From Halocafeteria seosinensis (lineage: Eukaryota; Sar; Bigyra; Bicosoecida), in NCBI GenBank assembly GCA_001687465.1, contig LVLI01000279.1, positions 41,768-105,767 on the forward strand: DNA of 64,000 nucleotides. Direction: 5' to 3'. How positions within the stretch are numbered: the stretch's first letter is position 1; each line of letters starts with the position of its first letter. The notes below the pieces were generated by a model that did not search any database, was not told the origin of the DNA, and was given only the letters and a program-made list of their open reading frames with translations. The translations under genes were made by a program, and so were the position numbers. This document shows, piece after piece, positions 1-12,185 of the stretch.

Positions 1-17
1 CTGCCACGGAAAGCAAT

Positions 18-2034
18 ATGAGGGATCAAGAAATTATATTCATTTTATGTATGACTGTTTATACTCTCATATGCGTACAGGCATCCACAAGCCCTGCATC
101 ATCGGTGTTTGACGAGAGTCGTATCCGTTCGGCACTCCGCCCCGCTCAGGCCAAACGGAAACCGGAGCAGAAGCGGATTGATATTCGCCGTTTGATGTAC
201 AAGGATGATCCATCAGTAGTAAAAACACCTCTTGGGGATATACAGGGTGAGGTGCTCTCCAAGGGACGCCGGTTCCGAACGATTCCGTATGCGGAGCCTC
301 CGGTAGGCGAGTTGAGATGGCAATCGCCGCTGATGGTTAAATCCTGGAAGCCAAGTGTAGTGAATGCAACCCAAGGTTAGTTACGAACGGAGATCAGAGC
401 TTTCCAGAATCTTATTGTATTGTTCCGTCTCCTTGCGGTCAGATCCTCCCGGATGTATTCAAGATTGCGGGGAACCTCCGTTAGCATGCCCGAAGACGAC
501 CTCAGGTAAGAAGCAGGCATGATTCTGCCGCTATACCCCATATGTAGATAGCAGGGGATAGCCTTGACTACAATTGTCAATTTTTTTTTGTGTTTTCAGA
601 AGACTGTCTGTTTCTGAATGTCTTTACGCCAAGACTGGAAACGATCACGGAGCCATTGCCGGTCTTACTGTAAGCAACTCGGGACTGTCAAGACACCGTA
701 TATCGTTGATATGAGTAACAATTTTATGCAGTTTTATTCATGGAGGGAACTTTAAGGACGGTTACGGTGGAGGACCTTTGTACGATGGGATACATCTTGC
801 CAATACTTCCAATATTATTGTCGTCACAATAAACTACCGTCTAAACGCGTTAGGATTCCTCTACACGGGAAGCGGCTCTCCTTCTTCTATCAATGGTAAT
901 TTCGGTATCCAAGACCAGCGAATGGCAATGAGATGGGTTAGAAACTACATAAGTTACTTCGGAGGAAGCAGTTCCCAAACAACTATTATGGGTCAATCAG
1001 CGGGAGCACAGTCAGTGGCCACACATCTTGTGTCACCCATTAGTGATCCGTATTTTGACGCCGCCATGATGATATCGGAACCTATGGGGCTGCCCTTCAG
1101 GCCAAGTCATGACGCTGCTAAGTGGGGCAGGCTCATTGCTTCGAAGATCGGATGTGGTAATGATTCTACCCCGATCAAGGAAATAGAGACTTGCTTCCGA
1201 ACTCAAACCCCTGCGAAACTATTGGAAGGTGACGCCAAAGCGCGTTCTGACTTTACCGCTCAGTTGGACAACTTGTTGTATGTGTTTAGCCCTTGGAGCC
1301 CCATAGTGGGCTCGACAGAATGTCCGCTCCAGCCCATCTTCGGTTTGGCCCACAGCAGTTACACTCAAGGAAAGCCTGTATTTAGTGGCGCAGTTCACTC
1401 TGAAGGATGGCTATTCGTTTATTCCGGTTTTAAGTTTTCAGTTCCCGAAATATTATTCGACATTCTGTGTTCTTTGATTTTTGGCGCAAACAACCTCGAG
1501 AGAATCAAGCAGCAGTATCCTATACCCTCTTCTATGGTAAATGATACCCGCCCTGTAATTTCTCATATTGCCACTGATGCCCTGTTTCGATGCCCTGTAA
1601 GGCATGCAATGCAAGGTCTTTGGAACAATACCGGTGAGAATGTCTGGATGTATCATTTCAATCACCTCTCCAGTTTTTCGAAGCAAATGTGGGGAAATAC
1701 CTCCACAATGTGTTGGGATAACGTCTGTCACGGCGAAGACCTTCCCTACTGGTTTAAACCTGAATTGACTCCTTACGGATTTAACTACACCGCGGAAGAA
1801 TTCGTCTTAGCTAGCGCGATGAGCGAATACGCGGGAAACTTCGCCCGCAAGTACAATCCGGGATCCGCCCCTAGCGAGCCACTCCAGTGGCAGCAGTACA
1901 AGTCAAGTGCTATTGAAGAAGAGACTTCGATGTACTTCCAAACTCCACGCAACGAGATTCGTGTTGCACCTTTCGAAAATGCTTGCGATTTTTGGGATTC
2001 TATTGGATGGTCTTTCATCAATGGCGACAAGTGA
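18..2034 (+). CDS. Secreted type-B carboxylesterase / cholinesterase-like hydrolase
   Basis: Four exons are inferred at 18-375, 443-505, 600-669 and 732-2034, giving 597 aa. The protein starts with a hydrophobic signal peptide (about residues 7-21) and is probably secreted or enters the endomembrane system. Family landmarks are in order: IPYAEPPVGELRW near residue 97, SEDCLFLNVFTP across the exon 2/3 join, the oxyanion-hole motif FIHGGNF, nucleophile Ser253 in GQSAGA (the usual motif is GESAGA), acidic residue Glu388 in HSEGW, and His497 in CHGEDLPYWF. The triad therefore looks complete and the length is normal for the alpha/beta-hydrolase family. The substrate cannot be told from sequence. 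The joins rest on GT-AG sites and on restoring the conserved blocks. The codon at 18 is the first usable ATG, but an upstream exon outside the window is not excluded. Confidence 0.88.
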
Positions 2035-2328
2035 AGTCGTTCGAGTACACAAAGTCCTCTTTTTTCTCGGTGTTTTTTTTGATCAGGTATAAATATCAAC
2101 ATTCTATCTCGCATTGGCTAAGCCACTTAAATTATAAGTCTGCGATTCCTTACCGGCTTAGCGGTATTAAATTCCAGCCGCGCGTCGAATAGGGCAAACT
2201 TTCCGTCGACTCTATTTCATGATAGAAGTTCCCCCTCTCGCGGCCTTGTATGTTCGTTGACTGCTTGCATGTCGGTGACGTGCAACTATCGATGTAGCAG
2301 CTTGATACCCTATCACAGCAATTGAACA

Positions 2329-2906
2329 ATGCTGAGCTTGACGGATAATCGTAAAATCGGGATGCTGTTAGCCTCCTTAGGCTTACTCTTTCTGTTATTG
2401 GGCGTGATATTATTCTTTGATACAGGGCTGTTAGCCATTGGCAATATTCTATTTATCTCTAGTATTCCATTCTTAGTTGGCTTTAGACAGGTATGTACAC
2501 TGCTGCCATGGTTGGTTTACTCGATTGGAGATAACTTTGTGAAAGTGGTTTGCAGGCGTTAAACTTCTTTAATCCTGTACGTCGGAAAGAACGCAGGAGA
2601 GGGATAATATGCTTCTTCATAGGAGTATTCCTTGTATTGATAAAGTGGGCGGTGATCGGAATGATCATTGAGATGATAGGAATCATTGAAATGTTTGGAG
2701 TGTACGTCCACCGCCTCAGCGTTGAAGGCCACGTGTTGTGTTAAGTCTCTGATATATCGTTGATTCTCGGATGCAGATTCCTACCTTATGTTATTGGATT
2801 CGTACAGCAGGTGCCTTACATAGGGCCACTCTTTGATAACCCCAGTATAAACCGATTGGTTAACTGGGTGTCCAGTGGTCAACAACGAAGACCGCCCCCG
2901 GTTTAG
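2329..2906 (+). CDS. GOT1: Got1-like Golgi/ER vesicle transport membrane protein
   Basis: Three exons (2329-2490, 2556-2701, 2777-2906) give 145 aa, the normal size for Got1/SFT2-family proteins. Residues near the start (LTDNRKIGM) match the family's cytosolic N-terminus. They are followed by paired hydrophobic segments with LFFDTGLLAIGN, then a basic loop (RRKERRRG), a second hydrophobic pair with KWAVIGMIIE, and the C-terminal block FLPYVIGFVQQVPYIG. Known family members are four-helix Golgi membrane proteins that help ER-to-Golgi vesicle fusion. The second intron uses donor GTACGT at 2702, which keeps the frame across VFLPY. The gene lies about 300 bases downstream of the esterase on the same strand, with no sign of a functional link. 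Confidence 0.87.
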
Positions 2907-4230
2907 ACGATGAATGAAATCGAGCAGCTCTCTCTTTGCATAACTTGCCGCTGATGTTTCGCCCGGTTTCCGGTATCATTAACTATACTGTATGGTTTGT
3001 TAATAAGGAGAATGGAGGAGATCTTATTGTGGTGGGAGGTATGGAAAATTCACTGGAAAATCACGTGGCGAGTACTGGGCAACGAAGAATATTGCATTGT
3101 TGTCGTAGCAGCGTGCCTTCAGTGACTGACTGACTGGATGTTCCTCTGCATCGCTCAAAATTGGCATGCCACAATTGGCTTTGCGGCAATTAAATAAACT
3201 CATAGTGACGATGCTTGAGATCTCGCTCTTCGTAAAGCATCTCACACCCTGGTATACTAGTATACAGATTCATAACCCTCTTTCCCTTGTCCGATCAGTC
3301 CCTGCGTCTTGCTCATGAACGACTACTCTCGTGACAGTTATGCATTCAGCAAAGGCGTTCCTCGCTTCTTCACTAGCTTCACACCTCAGCGTGCTGAACT
3401 TAGGCTCGCCGAACTAACGGACGTGCGTTGCCGCCTCGCTGCCACTATGGGCATCTGAGTATCCGTGGAGCCGTACAGATAAGCCTCTGACTATTCCATA
3501 GGTCAGGAGGTGGGGTATCAATAATCGTTACACACCCACATTGGTTGACCAACTTGACAACTCCGCAGACGTACAATGTAGTGTAGAGTCGATATGTGTA
3601 AAAAAACACCAGTAGCAGGAAGATTTATAGCTGTTATGCGTCCAATTGCACCATCATCCGGGATTACAAACTTTATGAAGCTAGTGATGTTTCATCACAT
3701 CACAGCTACAGACTCTAGCTCCCGACTGCCGCCAGTTTGCGGCGCAAACTTTGCGCACACATGTGACAGTTAGCGGAAGTTGACCAACGGGGAGCAGTGC
3801 TGCGGCTGCTGCCATGTTCTCCTGTGCAAGCAAGACTGACGACACGCGTCACATGGAGATAAGCCAAGGGGAAATTAAATAAAGATTCAATCCGTATGAA
3901 CAGCAATGCTTCAGAACTTCTTTGCGCTTGTTAGGCACTGCCATTAGATGACGGCTTTGTGAAGATGCACATAGCAGGAAGTTCAGGAACCCTGTTCGTT
4001 GAGAAAATAGGGAGATATGGGCAACTTTCGGAAGCCGATGATGACCAAGCTGTTTTGTATAACGTTGATGCGCTGAGAATCAACGCCGGGACACCAAGGT
4101 ATGTAGTGCAGCATCACTACAACGAGGATCCGATACTGTAGACAGTGTAGAGGCTTCCTAACCTTCACAAAGTTATACAGGTGGGGTTGTTAGTTGTTTG
4201 CTCCCAGTGTTTGGACTCCAGGACGCAATA
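2907..4230 (+). other. Gene-poor interval between GOT1 and the SET/MYND gene
   Basis: No conserved coding block, tRNA or strong repeat was recognised in these 1.3 kb. A short ATG-initiated frame at 3965-4141 has no recognisable family. It ends near a donor-like ccaag/gtatgt at about 4099, and an acceptor-like ttatacag lies at 4181. This could be a non-coding 5' leader exon of the downstream gene, because every splice into the downstream frame that I tried hits a stop. The promoter of the SET/MYND gene is presumably here. Confidence 0.4.
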
Positions 4231-6382
4231 ATGGCTGCTGCTGCTACGGGAGAGTCTGGACATGCGTCTCATGACGTTTCCGCGTCGTATGAAGTGTACT
4301 TGAAGCATGAGAAACCGCCTCAACCGAGTGTGGAGGTACTGACACAGTACTATCAAAGCCTTTTAGAGAAGAATCAGAGCCCTATCAATGTTGTCATCGA
4401 TCCCCAAACCAGGCAAAAGTCGGTATACGCGACGCGACGCATTGAGCAAGGTGAAACGATCTTGACGAATGAGCCATGGATGTCTATGCGCCACCGAACG
4501 AGTCAGGTAAGTGCCAACTTCCTCAGCAACAAGTGCAAGGGAACTACAAACGACAACTTATTTTTGTGCTTCGATCATGGTTTGCAGGAACGTATAGATT
4601 CATGCGAACGGGTAGGTAACACTCGCGAAAGAAAAGTACGAACGTTGTGGAATTACCGTTTGTGCCACGCGGATGGATTCTACAGTGCCACAAAATTCTA
4701 GGAGATGCTGAAAGCCAAATTCGGAAACTCACTACGGTTCGTAGTCCTTCTATGCAAGAGGGAGAGGAAGCTCCCAATTCGGTCTCTCTTCTAGACGAGG
4801 ATTTCAAATTCCCTGTAGACCTTCTACAAGATCCCGAGATGATGGAATTTTGCACGTCCCAATGCAAATGCCAGTTTGGTTGTGGAACTCTGTACTGCTC
4901 TACGGAATGCCGAGGTAAAGCGTGGAAAGAGTACCACCGCCAACTATGTCCTCAAGCCTACAGTTTATCTGGTAAGAGTACCTGTTGGTCCTTAGTTGTG
5001 ATAGTTGGATTCCAAACCATTCACTTCACTGCAGAGGAAGAAGTGACCAAGACGCTGCTCTTTGGAGGCCTTCCCGAAGTTCAAGACAGTTGTGCAGTAG
5101 ATAAGCATATCCCCGACGGTGTAGATCCAGAGCTTACCTCTTTGAACTTAGTCCATCTATTCAACCGACAGGCTGAGGCAACGAATGAAATCTTCAAACT
5201 GGCCGGTAAGATATACGCGAACATTCTTTCTCGCTGGCGAGACAACGGCAAGAATATGGATGAAGCTATGCTCCCTTTACTGGCGTTTCATCAGCGACCA
5301 TGGTGGGAAGTAAGTGTGCCGTTCAGCATCTCACTGTTAACTTGGCAAGTGGATCTTGGTTGGCATTCACAGGTAGTACTGCAAGCTATGGACCCGGCAG
5401 AGAAAGAAGACAAGGACATTGAACCGGAAGAAGTAAGTATTTTGATGACGCTATTAGGTCGTGACCTCCAGTATTTATCGACTTATTTGAGCATCCTGCG
5501 CAGGTTGTCTCATCTGTTCGCGAGTCGATGCTGGAGTCTCTGCATATTCTCCACTCTATTTTGGTCTCTTCTGCCCCTGAGGATTTGCCAACACCGGATG
5601 GTGAAGACAAGTTCAAGTTATTTAACTTGGATACCTTCGCTAACCTCATCGGGGCGTTCGAACTCAACAACATCAGCGTCGAAATAGATAACCCTCTCAG
5701 AGATCTGCTCATGTGTGCATATGTTGTTCAGAAGAAACAAGATAAATCTTCCGCCACGCTACTGGAAGCCTTGAAATCTATAGCGCTTGCCGAAAAAGCT
5801 CGGTCTTTCTTGGATGATGAAGATGAGGAAGAGGATGATGACGAGGACGAGGACGAGGAAACGGACTCGGCTGCGGTCGAAGATGACGAGGAACCTCACC
5901 GTCATAGAACTACAAGCAACGCAGATACGGCGATCGCATGGGCGAAGGCATGCACTACCCTCCCAGAAGAATTAAACGCACACACAATTGCGGAGGTTAT
6001 ACCACACTGCGATGGAACCTGCATAATGCCTCTAACCTGTTGTATCAACCACAGCTGTATTCCAAACGCTAGGTCCGTGATACGCTGCGAAATGGAGTTC
6101 ATCGATACTTGTACTCCTCATGTTTGCTACTGCAGTGTTAGCTATTCCGCGGGGAGCCGTCTGGCGTTTGTGCAAGCAGTGAAGACGGTAAACGAAGACG
6201 AAGAGGTGCTGATCTGCTATGTCGACGAACACGGTTCCTATGCAGAACGGCAGAATGAGCTAAGGTATAGTAGATGCGACGAACATTCCTCTGTCTTCTG
6301 ACGAGCCGTATTCATCTCGTCTGTTTTCCGCAGACACTATGACTTTGAATGCCAGTGTGTGCGCTGTCAAAACCAAGAATAA
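4231..6382 (+). CDS. SET and MYND domain protein (SMYD-like putative lysine methyltransferase)
   Basis: Seven exons are inferred: 4231-4506, 4588-4611, 4686-4971, 5035-5309, 5373-5432, 5504-6264 and 6334-6382, giving 576 aa. The N-terminal SET half (VYATRRIEQGETILTNEPW) is followed by a MYND zinc finger. Its first Cys pair, CERC, is built across the 24-base exon 2 and exon 3; it continues with CKCQFGCGTLYCSTEC and HRQLC. A helical region and a very acidic Glu/Asp stretch (about 5811-5900) precede the catalytic SET motif INHSCIPNA. The core ends with LICYVDE, and the last exon supplies the post-SET Cys cluster (FECQCVRCQ). This split-SET order is typical of SMYD proteins, which methylate histone or non-histone lysines using S-adenosylmethionine. 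The protein is longer than the common SMYD size because of the acidic insert. ATG 4231 was chosen because no earlier in-frame ATG fits. Confidence 0.85.
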
Positions 6383-6417
6383 TCTCTGCCCCTGATATTT
6401 CCAGCTGTCCTGCCAAG

Positions 6418-8663
6418 CTACACGTTTCCTGCTGAAACAGGCCGAAAGGCTGAACTGCTCGAAACATGGAAAGACTTTTGCCTGCTGAACCGAGAAACTG
6501 TTTTCGGTCGAGCTGGTAGAGAGAAAGATTGATTAGCCTGCTTTCTATCGCCAGACGATTCATTTGTGCTACTATGTATAGTCCACTCTTCTACTACTCG
6601 TGGTATTTCGTCTTCGGCGGGCGCTGATAAGGTTTGATCTTCTGGGATGCATTCTCTCGCTTCTCGCAACTCATAAGTTTCTTCTTGGTCGGAGCTTGCT
6701 ACGGCTTCTAGTGAGCGTTGACTATGCAGATGTTCCAAAGTGCTTACTGCTCTTGCGTCCCCAATTGTCGGAGCTGTGTTTAAGGAACTGTGTTCTGCTT
6801 GATTTGTTTCATGGTTATCCGCTTCGACTTGCTCTAGGGGCGGCTCAGCTGGAGATCTCGAGCTAGAAGACGTGAACTGCTCTCCTGTGTTCTGATTTGT
6901 TCCATGTTTATACGCTACGACTTGCTCTAGAGGCGGTTCAGCTGGAGATCTCGAGCTAGAAGACGTGAACTGCTCGCCTATCTTCTGTAATGGAGTCACT
7001 TCCTTGGAAGCTGCTTCCGTACCGCATTTACTGTCTTCCAAGGTTGTGGTTTCTTCTGGTTCTTTGCGCCTCGTGACCCCATACCTAATGTCGTTATTCA
7101 ATCGACGGCGGAGTCTTTCTAGTGTGAGGTCTATTTGGGTAGGAAAGTCAATCTCACTTTTTATTGGCTTCTCTGAATCAGTGTCATTTAGCTTTTCTCG
7201 CTGTCTGCTTTGCTTACTGGGCGTTCGGTGCTTTTTTGGAGAACCCCTAGACTTCACCCTATTCATCCTTCCGGCAGTTTCTTCTTTGCTTGAGGGCAAT
7301 TCCTGACTCTTGCTTGGAAAGTAACTCTCATTAGCTGACTGCAGCCTCTTGGAAGTACTGCTTGATCTTCCCTTTTTGTGGTGTGCGGGGGTTTTGTTTC
7401 TTCGACTCGGCGGGAAATTTTCCCATGCTGACCTTGTTTGCAAACCTACGTCGTACATAGATAAGTCATGGTCACTTCTTATTATTAAATGCTTGCTGCG
7501 ATTTTCTTTCCCACGGCGAGGTTTCGAAGGAGGATTACCCTTTTCTTCTAATCTTCCCCCCGTTACAGACACCCCGTTTGGATGACGACGTTGTTTCGAG
7601 GAAGAGTGGTTGATTGACGCTGAAGCTGCCCCTCGCAGTGGAGAACCTTTGAGCGCTTGTTGGCGCAAAGCATGCTGGTATTGCTTTTCTCTGGCTTTGG
7701 TTGCTTTCACTGCAGTAAGCTCGTTTTGTTGTGCTTTGCTGCGAGTCGCGGAACGGGCTTGTTGGACATGGTCCTTCGGCGATTTATACCATGGCGTACT
7801 CTCCAGAATTGATCTTGGAATGTTAAGCCTTAAACTGCATTTTACAAACCACACATAACACGAAACCCGGCGCTGACATTCTCCACGTGACTTACTCGAG
7901 TATGAGCTCTATGTCGCTTTTTACAAACGAGCTTCTCGGTATTTCCGCTAAACGGATCTTGAATAGCTTTTCGAGTTTTTTATCATTCCTATCTGTCTGA
8001 ATGTTGATCAAGAACTTTTCTTTGGACGTTTTATCAGAAGTATACACGAGATTGCACAGGATCTCGATCATTTTTGATACTACTTCAGAGGTAGGCGAAA
8101 AGAAATGTACAAGCCCTCCTTGCATAAATCCCCCGAACAGAATCGTGCAACATCGCCTAAATATACTGCGCGATCAGTTTTATGAAAGTCATAGTGCAAC
8201 CTACTCATGGTACGAGTGTCTTTCAACGGCTTACATTCTAGGGTTAACAGGGGGACACTGATATAAGTGCCGCGATAAGCCTTTCAATAACTGGAGCTGC
8301 ACACGGAGCACCACAACCAATGTTGCCGAGTAACAGGAGGGAACACCGCTGGACCCAACTTCAGGCATACCTTGAACAGCCTGTCTTTTTCCTGATTCCC
8401 CAGCTGTACTTTCCAAGATTCTTGATTTGGAGCTGATACAGCGAGAGAGCGCTTTAGTTCTGCCTTCGGTGTCGTATGTATTGTCAGCCTGTAGGTGCTT
8501 GAGTCGCCACGAATTACGGTACTGCAGACGTTAGTGCAACTTGTGCCATTCGCTCTTACCTATCAAGAAACGTCTGCGTAGTTTCGTCGATTGAGAGACT
8601 CTTCTTGTATCCTGTTTCCAGTTGCCCTGAGACAATGTCTAATAAGTCAGATGAGCCCGACAT
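6418..8663 (-). CDS. Unrecognised protein with helical N-terminal region and disordered C-terminal half
   Basis: Five minus-strand exons are inferred as complement 8560-8663, 8371-8521, 8235-8296, 7896-8165 and 6418-7834, giving 667 aa. All joins have GT-AG borders and keep one open frame. The start MSGSSDLLDIVSGQL is an ATG followed by continuous coding sequence. Residues 1 to about 200 look globular, with blocks such as STYRLTIHTTPKAELK and VVSKMIEILCNLVY. The remaining part is rich in Ser, Arg, Lys, Pro and Glu and looks disordered, with a 31-aa tandem duplication. I do not recognise a family, so no function is assigned. It ends 36 bases from the convergent SET/MYND gene and starts 683 bases from divergent THOC5. 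Confidence 0.68.
6793..6978 (-). repeat. 93-bp in-frame tandem duplication (31 aa)
   Basis: Two adjacent 93-bp units, complement 6886-6978 and 6793-6885, both encode GEQFTSSSSRSPAEPPLEQV followed by a more diverged 11-residue tail. The first 20 residues are identical, so the duplication is recent. It keeps frame in the disordered half of the unrecognised 667-aa protein. Confidence 0.9.
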
Positions 8664-9345
8664 TATTTAGGTTTTCAGTTTGCTGCAGGAGTCGACTTCA
8701 ACAAACTGCAAAGAAATGCTCAAGTTTATCCAACACTCCTTTCACTAATTCGTGTCCAAGTAGTATTGACTGTAGATTGGTTCCAGAAGGGAATTCTATC
8801 TTCGCGGCAGCTGCCGAGTAATGTGACAACCGGCTACAAACACAGACTTTTGGCGATTCAGCGCGCCATAACAATACTGCCTACGTTTTGTGAAGTTCGC
8901 CTGCAACGTGGTTAGATTTCCAACGCCCGTATCTGGTTACCTCTGGTATTTAGAACACCACTGGTACACCAGAGAATCGCTGAAGAAGAGATGTGTTATC
9001 AATTTTACTAATAAGCGTGATATTTGTGCCCGGAGGTGTTCATTCATTTGTGTAAGGAATCAACACACACTGAATTCGTGTGAAGACTGGAAATTTGGAA
9101 GCGCAGTTATATGGCTTTTTACCATATCTTCTACCATCAGAGGTAAAGCGAGCGGCCAACAGCTCTTACATTGCCTCGTTTGCTTTACGAAAGGATCTAA
9201 ATTCGTTGCCGGATATTAAGACGAAGGAAAGATTGTCGCCTGCAGCAGCCACCTTATGCCCTGCAGTAGAGGCAGAACAGGTTTGGGGACGATATTAGGC
9301 TCATTTGGGGACGATATTAGGCTCATTTAACGCGATAATAGTACG
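8664..9345. other. Divergent intergenic region (shared promoter of the 667-aa gene and THOC5)
   Basis: The two flanking genes point away from this interval, so it should hold both promoters. No standard core element is obvious. A plus-strand open stretch at about 9080-9298 (LPYLLPSEVKRAANSS and neighbours) reads like protein. It has no ATG and no recognised homology, and its stop lies inside the 22-bp tandem repeat, so I do not call it a gene. Confidence 0.45.
9282..9325. repeat. 22-bp perfect tandem duplication just upstream of THOC5
   Basis: The unit tttggggacgatattaggct plus ca occurs at 9282-9303 and again without change at 9304-9325. It ends 20 bases before the THOC5 start codon, so it lies in the 5' leader or core promoter. 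It may be a recent slippage duplication or a doubled regulatory site. Confidence 0.9.
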
Positions 9346-11882
9346 ATGAGTAAGAGTACACGGGGAAAAAAGTCTTCCAACGGGGATAAAGCATCCCCTG
9401 GAGGGAAGACTGAAGAAGAGGGCAAAGGAAAGGCGATAAAGGAGTGTCTGCAGCAGATCCGAGACAATGCTCGACAGCTTTATAAGCTGAAACAGCAGCC
9501 GAAGGGCGCTTCTCAGGTAAGTTTTATGTTTTCTCATGCTTCCATTTCTTCCTTACAACTGAATGCTAGTGGTGCGTGAAATTACAGGAGTCTATCGCTA
9601 AGGAGGCATCTCATGGGATACGGCTCTTCTCGAAACTAAAGCAGATTAATCGAGATATTTTGATGGAAAACGAAGCCCAGCGAGAGAATGTTGGTGATGA
9701 GAAGCAGTATACGGATGACTGCGAACTGCAGCTTGAAAATCTACAGTATGAAGAAGCTCACCTGCATGGGGAAATTAGAAAATGCACAGAGTTCCCAATG
9801 CCTTACTTTGAAAACACGGATCTTGTATCTGAGAAGGAAATGCTCCAAGCCAAACCGGAAACAAAGGAGCAAGTCAAACAACTGGAGGACTTCCAGAAGA
9901 AGCATAAGATGTTAATTGAACGTCTACAGCATGAACTGGAGTTACGACAAGCTATGGAGGAGAAAATTACACATACAAAGGGGGTGAAGAGTGAAGTAGA
10001 GAAACAACTGGAAGAGAAAAACCAACTGATCAGTTCTCTTCCCGAGGAAATCGAAAAAGTCGAACAAGCTACGCTAAATCTACAAAAGCAACTAGGAATG
10101 GAATCAACCCAAGCGATTGCTCAGGCGGGACAAGTGAAGAGTCTTCCCCGGCCGCTATTCGTTCTCTTCCGTCAAATGGAACACGCAAAGCAACAACTGA
10201 GCCAATATATGAATTATGGGGTCCCTGATGTGAAACGAGTGGTCGATAAAATAATGGAGAGCCTCAAGAGGTACATCCAGGATTTTTCGATGTCTGTGGA
10301 TATTCAAGACTCCTCCACTGCTACGATTCAGAAAAAGCCTACTCAGTTTTCACCATTTTTGAATAAACGCACAAATGAATCGGATAGTGCTGCAAACAAC
10401 TTTCCTAGGAAAAGACGAAAGATGCAGCATCAGTCGCATGCTCAGGAGAGTAATGGCAATAGCAGTCTTCCCAAGAGTACTTTGTCACATAGCCCGGAGA
10501 TGGAGCTTGGAGACGAGAACGGTCCAACTGAGGAGTCCCTGGTCGATTTCCAGAGCCTGTTTAAACCGGCTGAAAAATGCGTTGTTGTACAAATTAAATG
10601 TAGAACTAGTGATGCAAGCTATCTGGCGGAGAGAATTCGGTTCCAGTATCTACCCGCCCTTGAAGTTGTCACTGTGGAATGTCTCGATTCATCCACTAAC
10701 TCAAAGCTGAGCAATTTATACCCAGGCGACAGTGGTATCGAAACACCGACACTGCTGCACCGTGTGCTAGGGCAAGATGGAACGTCGCACCTGAATGAAC
10801 TTTTGACGTTTCCGGACGAGATTCGGGCTCGCCCCTTTCACTGGGCGCAGTGGCTGTGCGGTATTTATTCGGCAAAAACTGGGGACGCCACAGAAGACAT
10901 CGTGATGGCATCTACGCTTGACGTACTACACCGTATGATCTGGCGAAATATCAACTCCGACTTCTTCGAGAAAGAGTGTAATCAGCTGACCAAGCGTGTA
11001 GGAGCGAAGACGACTTTGGCAGATCCGATAATCCCCTTTAATGTATTTACACAAAGAAATTCATGGGAACCGGAAAATCGACAAAGCAGCGACAATTCGA
11101 CTTTCGCTAGAGCCGGTGCCGTAGGCTCTGCCGAAATGGTCGATTTTTGCTTAGTGAGCAAAGGCAGTGATATTTTCTTCAACACGGAAGATAAATACCC
11201 TGGAACGTTAGAGAGCATGACAACTCTTGATGATTACTTTAGCTCCAAATTTGACTTCAACGAGAAGAGACGAGACATAGGAGCCAGGCTGTTGTCGTTT
11301 GTTCATTCTGTTGAGACTGCAGCATCTGAGTTAGCTCTCAGTAACTATGGTGGCACAACTAGCATCCATGTAAGTGACGAGGAAGAAAAACATGTCGTGG
11401 CAGACAACGAAAACGAAGAAGCAGCAGCAGATCCCACCTTGCAAGTGTCAAAGGGTATGATTGAACATTTGATTAATTCCGCCTCCAACAATAAATTTGT
11501 GGATTGGAGATTTGCCCGGCCGAAGTATGTGCGTATCGCATATCGCCTTGACTCGGAAGTGGTCCAGATGCTTCTACAGATTCCGTCGGAATATCCCGTG
11601 AGACTTCCACGAATTTTGTTTCACCGTCTCCCTCCGAATACCGAGTCATACAAAGCAATTTGGCTGGACGATCACACAAACGACGTCCCCGGTGACTTGA
11701 GACACATGTTCAAAAAATTTGGCGACGATTTGCTTCGTGAAACGATCTCGGCCCTTCGTAAAGATGAGGGAAAACAGCTTCATCCCTGTTTGTTGTCTCG
11801 CTTTATTAGTTTAGTTCAGTTGGGTCTTCCTACCCTATACAAAGCTATTGACACTCGATATCAACCCACTAACAGTTCTTAG
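9346..11882 (+). CDS. THOC5: THO complex subunit 5 (mRNA export)
   Basis: Two exons (9346-9516 and 9588-11882) give 821 aa. Diagnostic is the Fmip/Thoc5 coiled coil: LENLQYEEAHLHGEIRKC, then TEFPMPYFENTDLVSEKE, followed by long helices to about residue 300. A lysine/arginine-rich patch (PRKRRKMQ) suits a nuclear protein. The C-terminal half holds the less conserved globular part (LYPGDSGIETPTLLHRVLG; FHWAQWLCGIYS). Known THOC5 joins the TREX/THO complex, which couples transcription to mRNA export. The protein begins with a short Lys/Ser/Gly-rich tail, and the single intron follows this tail. The length is somewhat above that of animal THOC5. Confidence 0.87.
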
Positions 11883-12185
11883 AGAGTCGGTCCAAGTGGA
11901 AGTCAACTTGCTGGCAGCCTGGGACCTTTGAAGCCAGTGTTGAAACTTCAAGTTCGCTCAACTTGGGCAGTATTGTAGCAACAGATCAATAGTATGCATT
12001 CTCTTATTATTCTTTTGCTCCTATTAACATTTAGCATATACAATTACGAGTTTGGTTTCTACGTGTGAAAGCAACACAACTTCGCGGGGAATCTCCAACT
12101 TCAAAACACTTGGCCGAAAGCTATATGGTTATTTATACTCCCCTAGCAACAGAAAGGGGCATCATAGGGGCAATTTCAGGGGACT
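11883..12185 (+). other. Intergenic spacer upstream of the first giant gene
   Basis: About 300 bases hold the THOC5 3' end and presumably the promoter and 5' leader of the first giant gene. I see no gene, RNA or clear motif. Confidence 0.5.

Noticed and set aside
3959-4141. Short plus-strand frame before the SET/MYND gene as a first coding exon
   Set aside because: Every plausible splice from its donor-like site into the downstream gene gives a stop or the wrong frame.
6099-6127. Possible 28-base intron in the SET domain (gtactcc to ctgcag)
   Set aside because: It is too short for the local intron size, and the frame is open through it. The uninterrupted reading is kept.
9080-9298. Protein-like frame between the 667-aa gene and THOC5
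   Set aside because: It has no ATG, no partner exon and no recognised family, and its stop falls in a recent tandem repeat. It is noted only in the intergenic entry.
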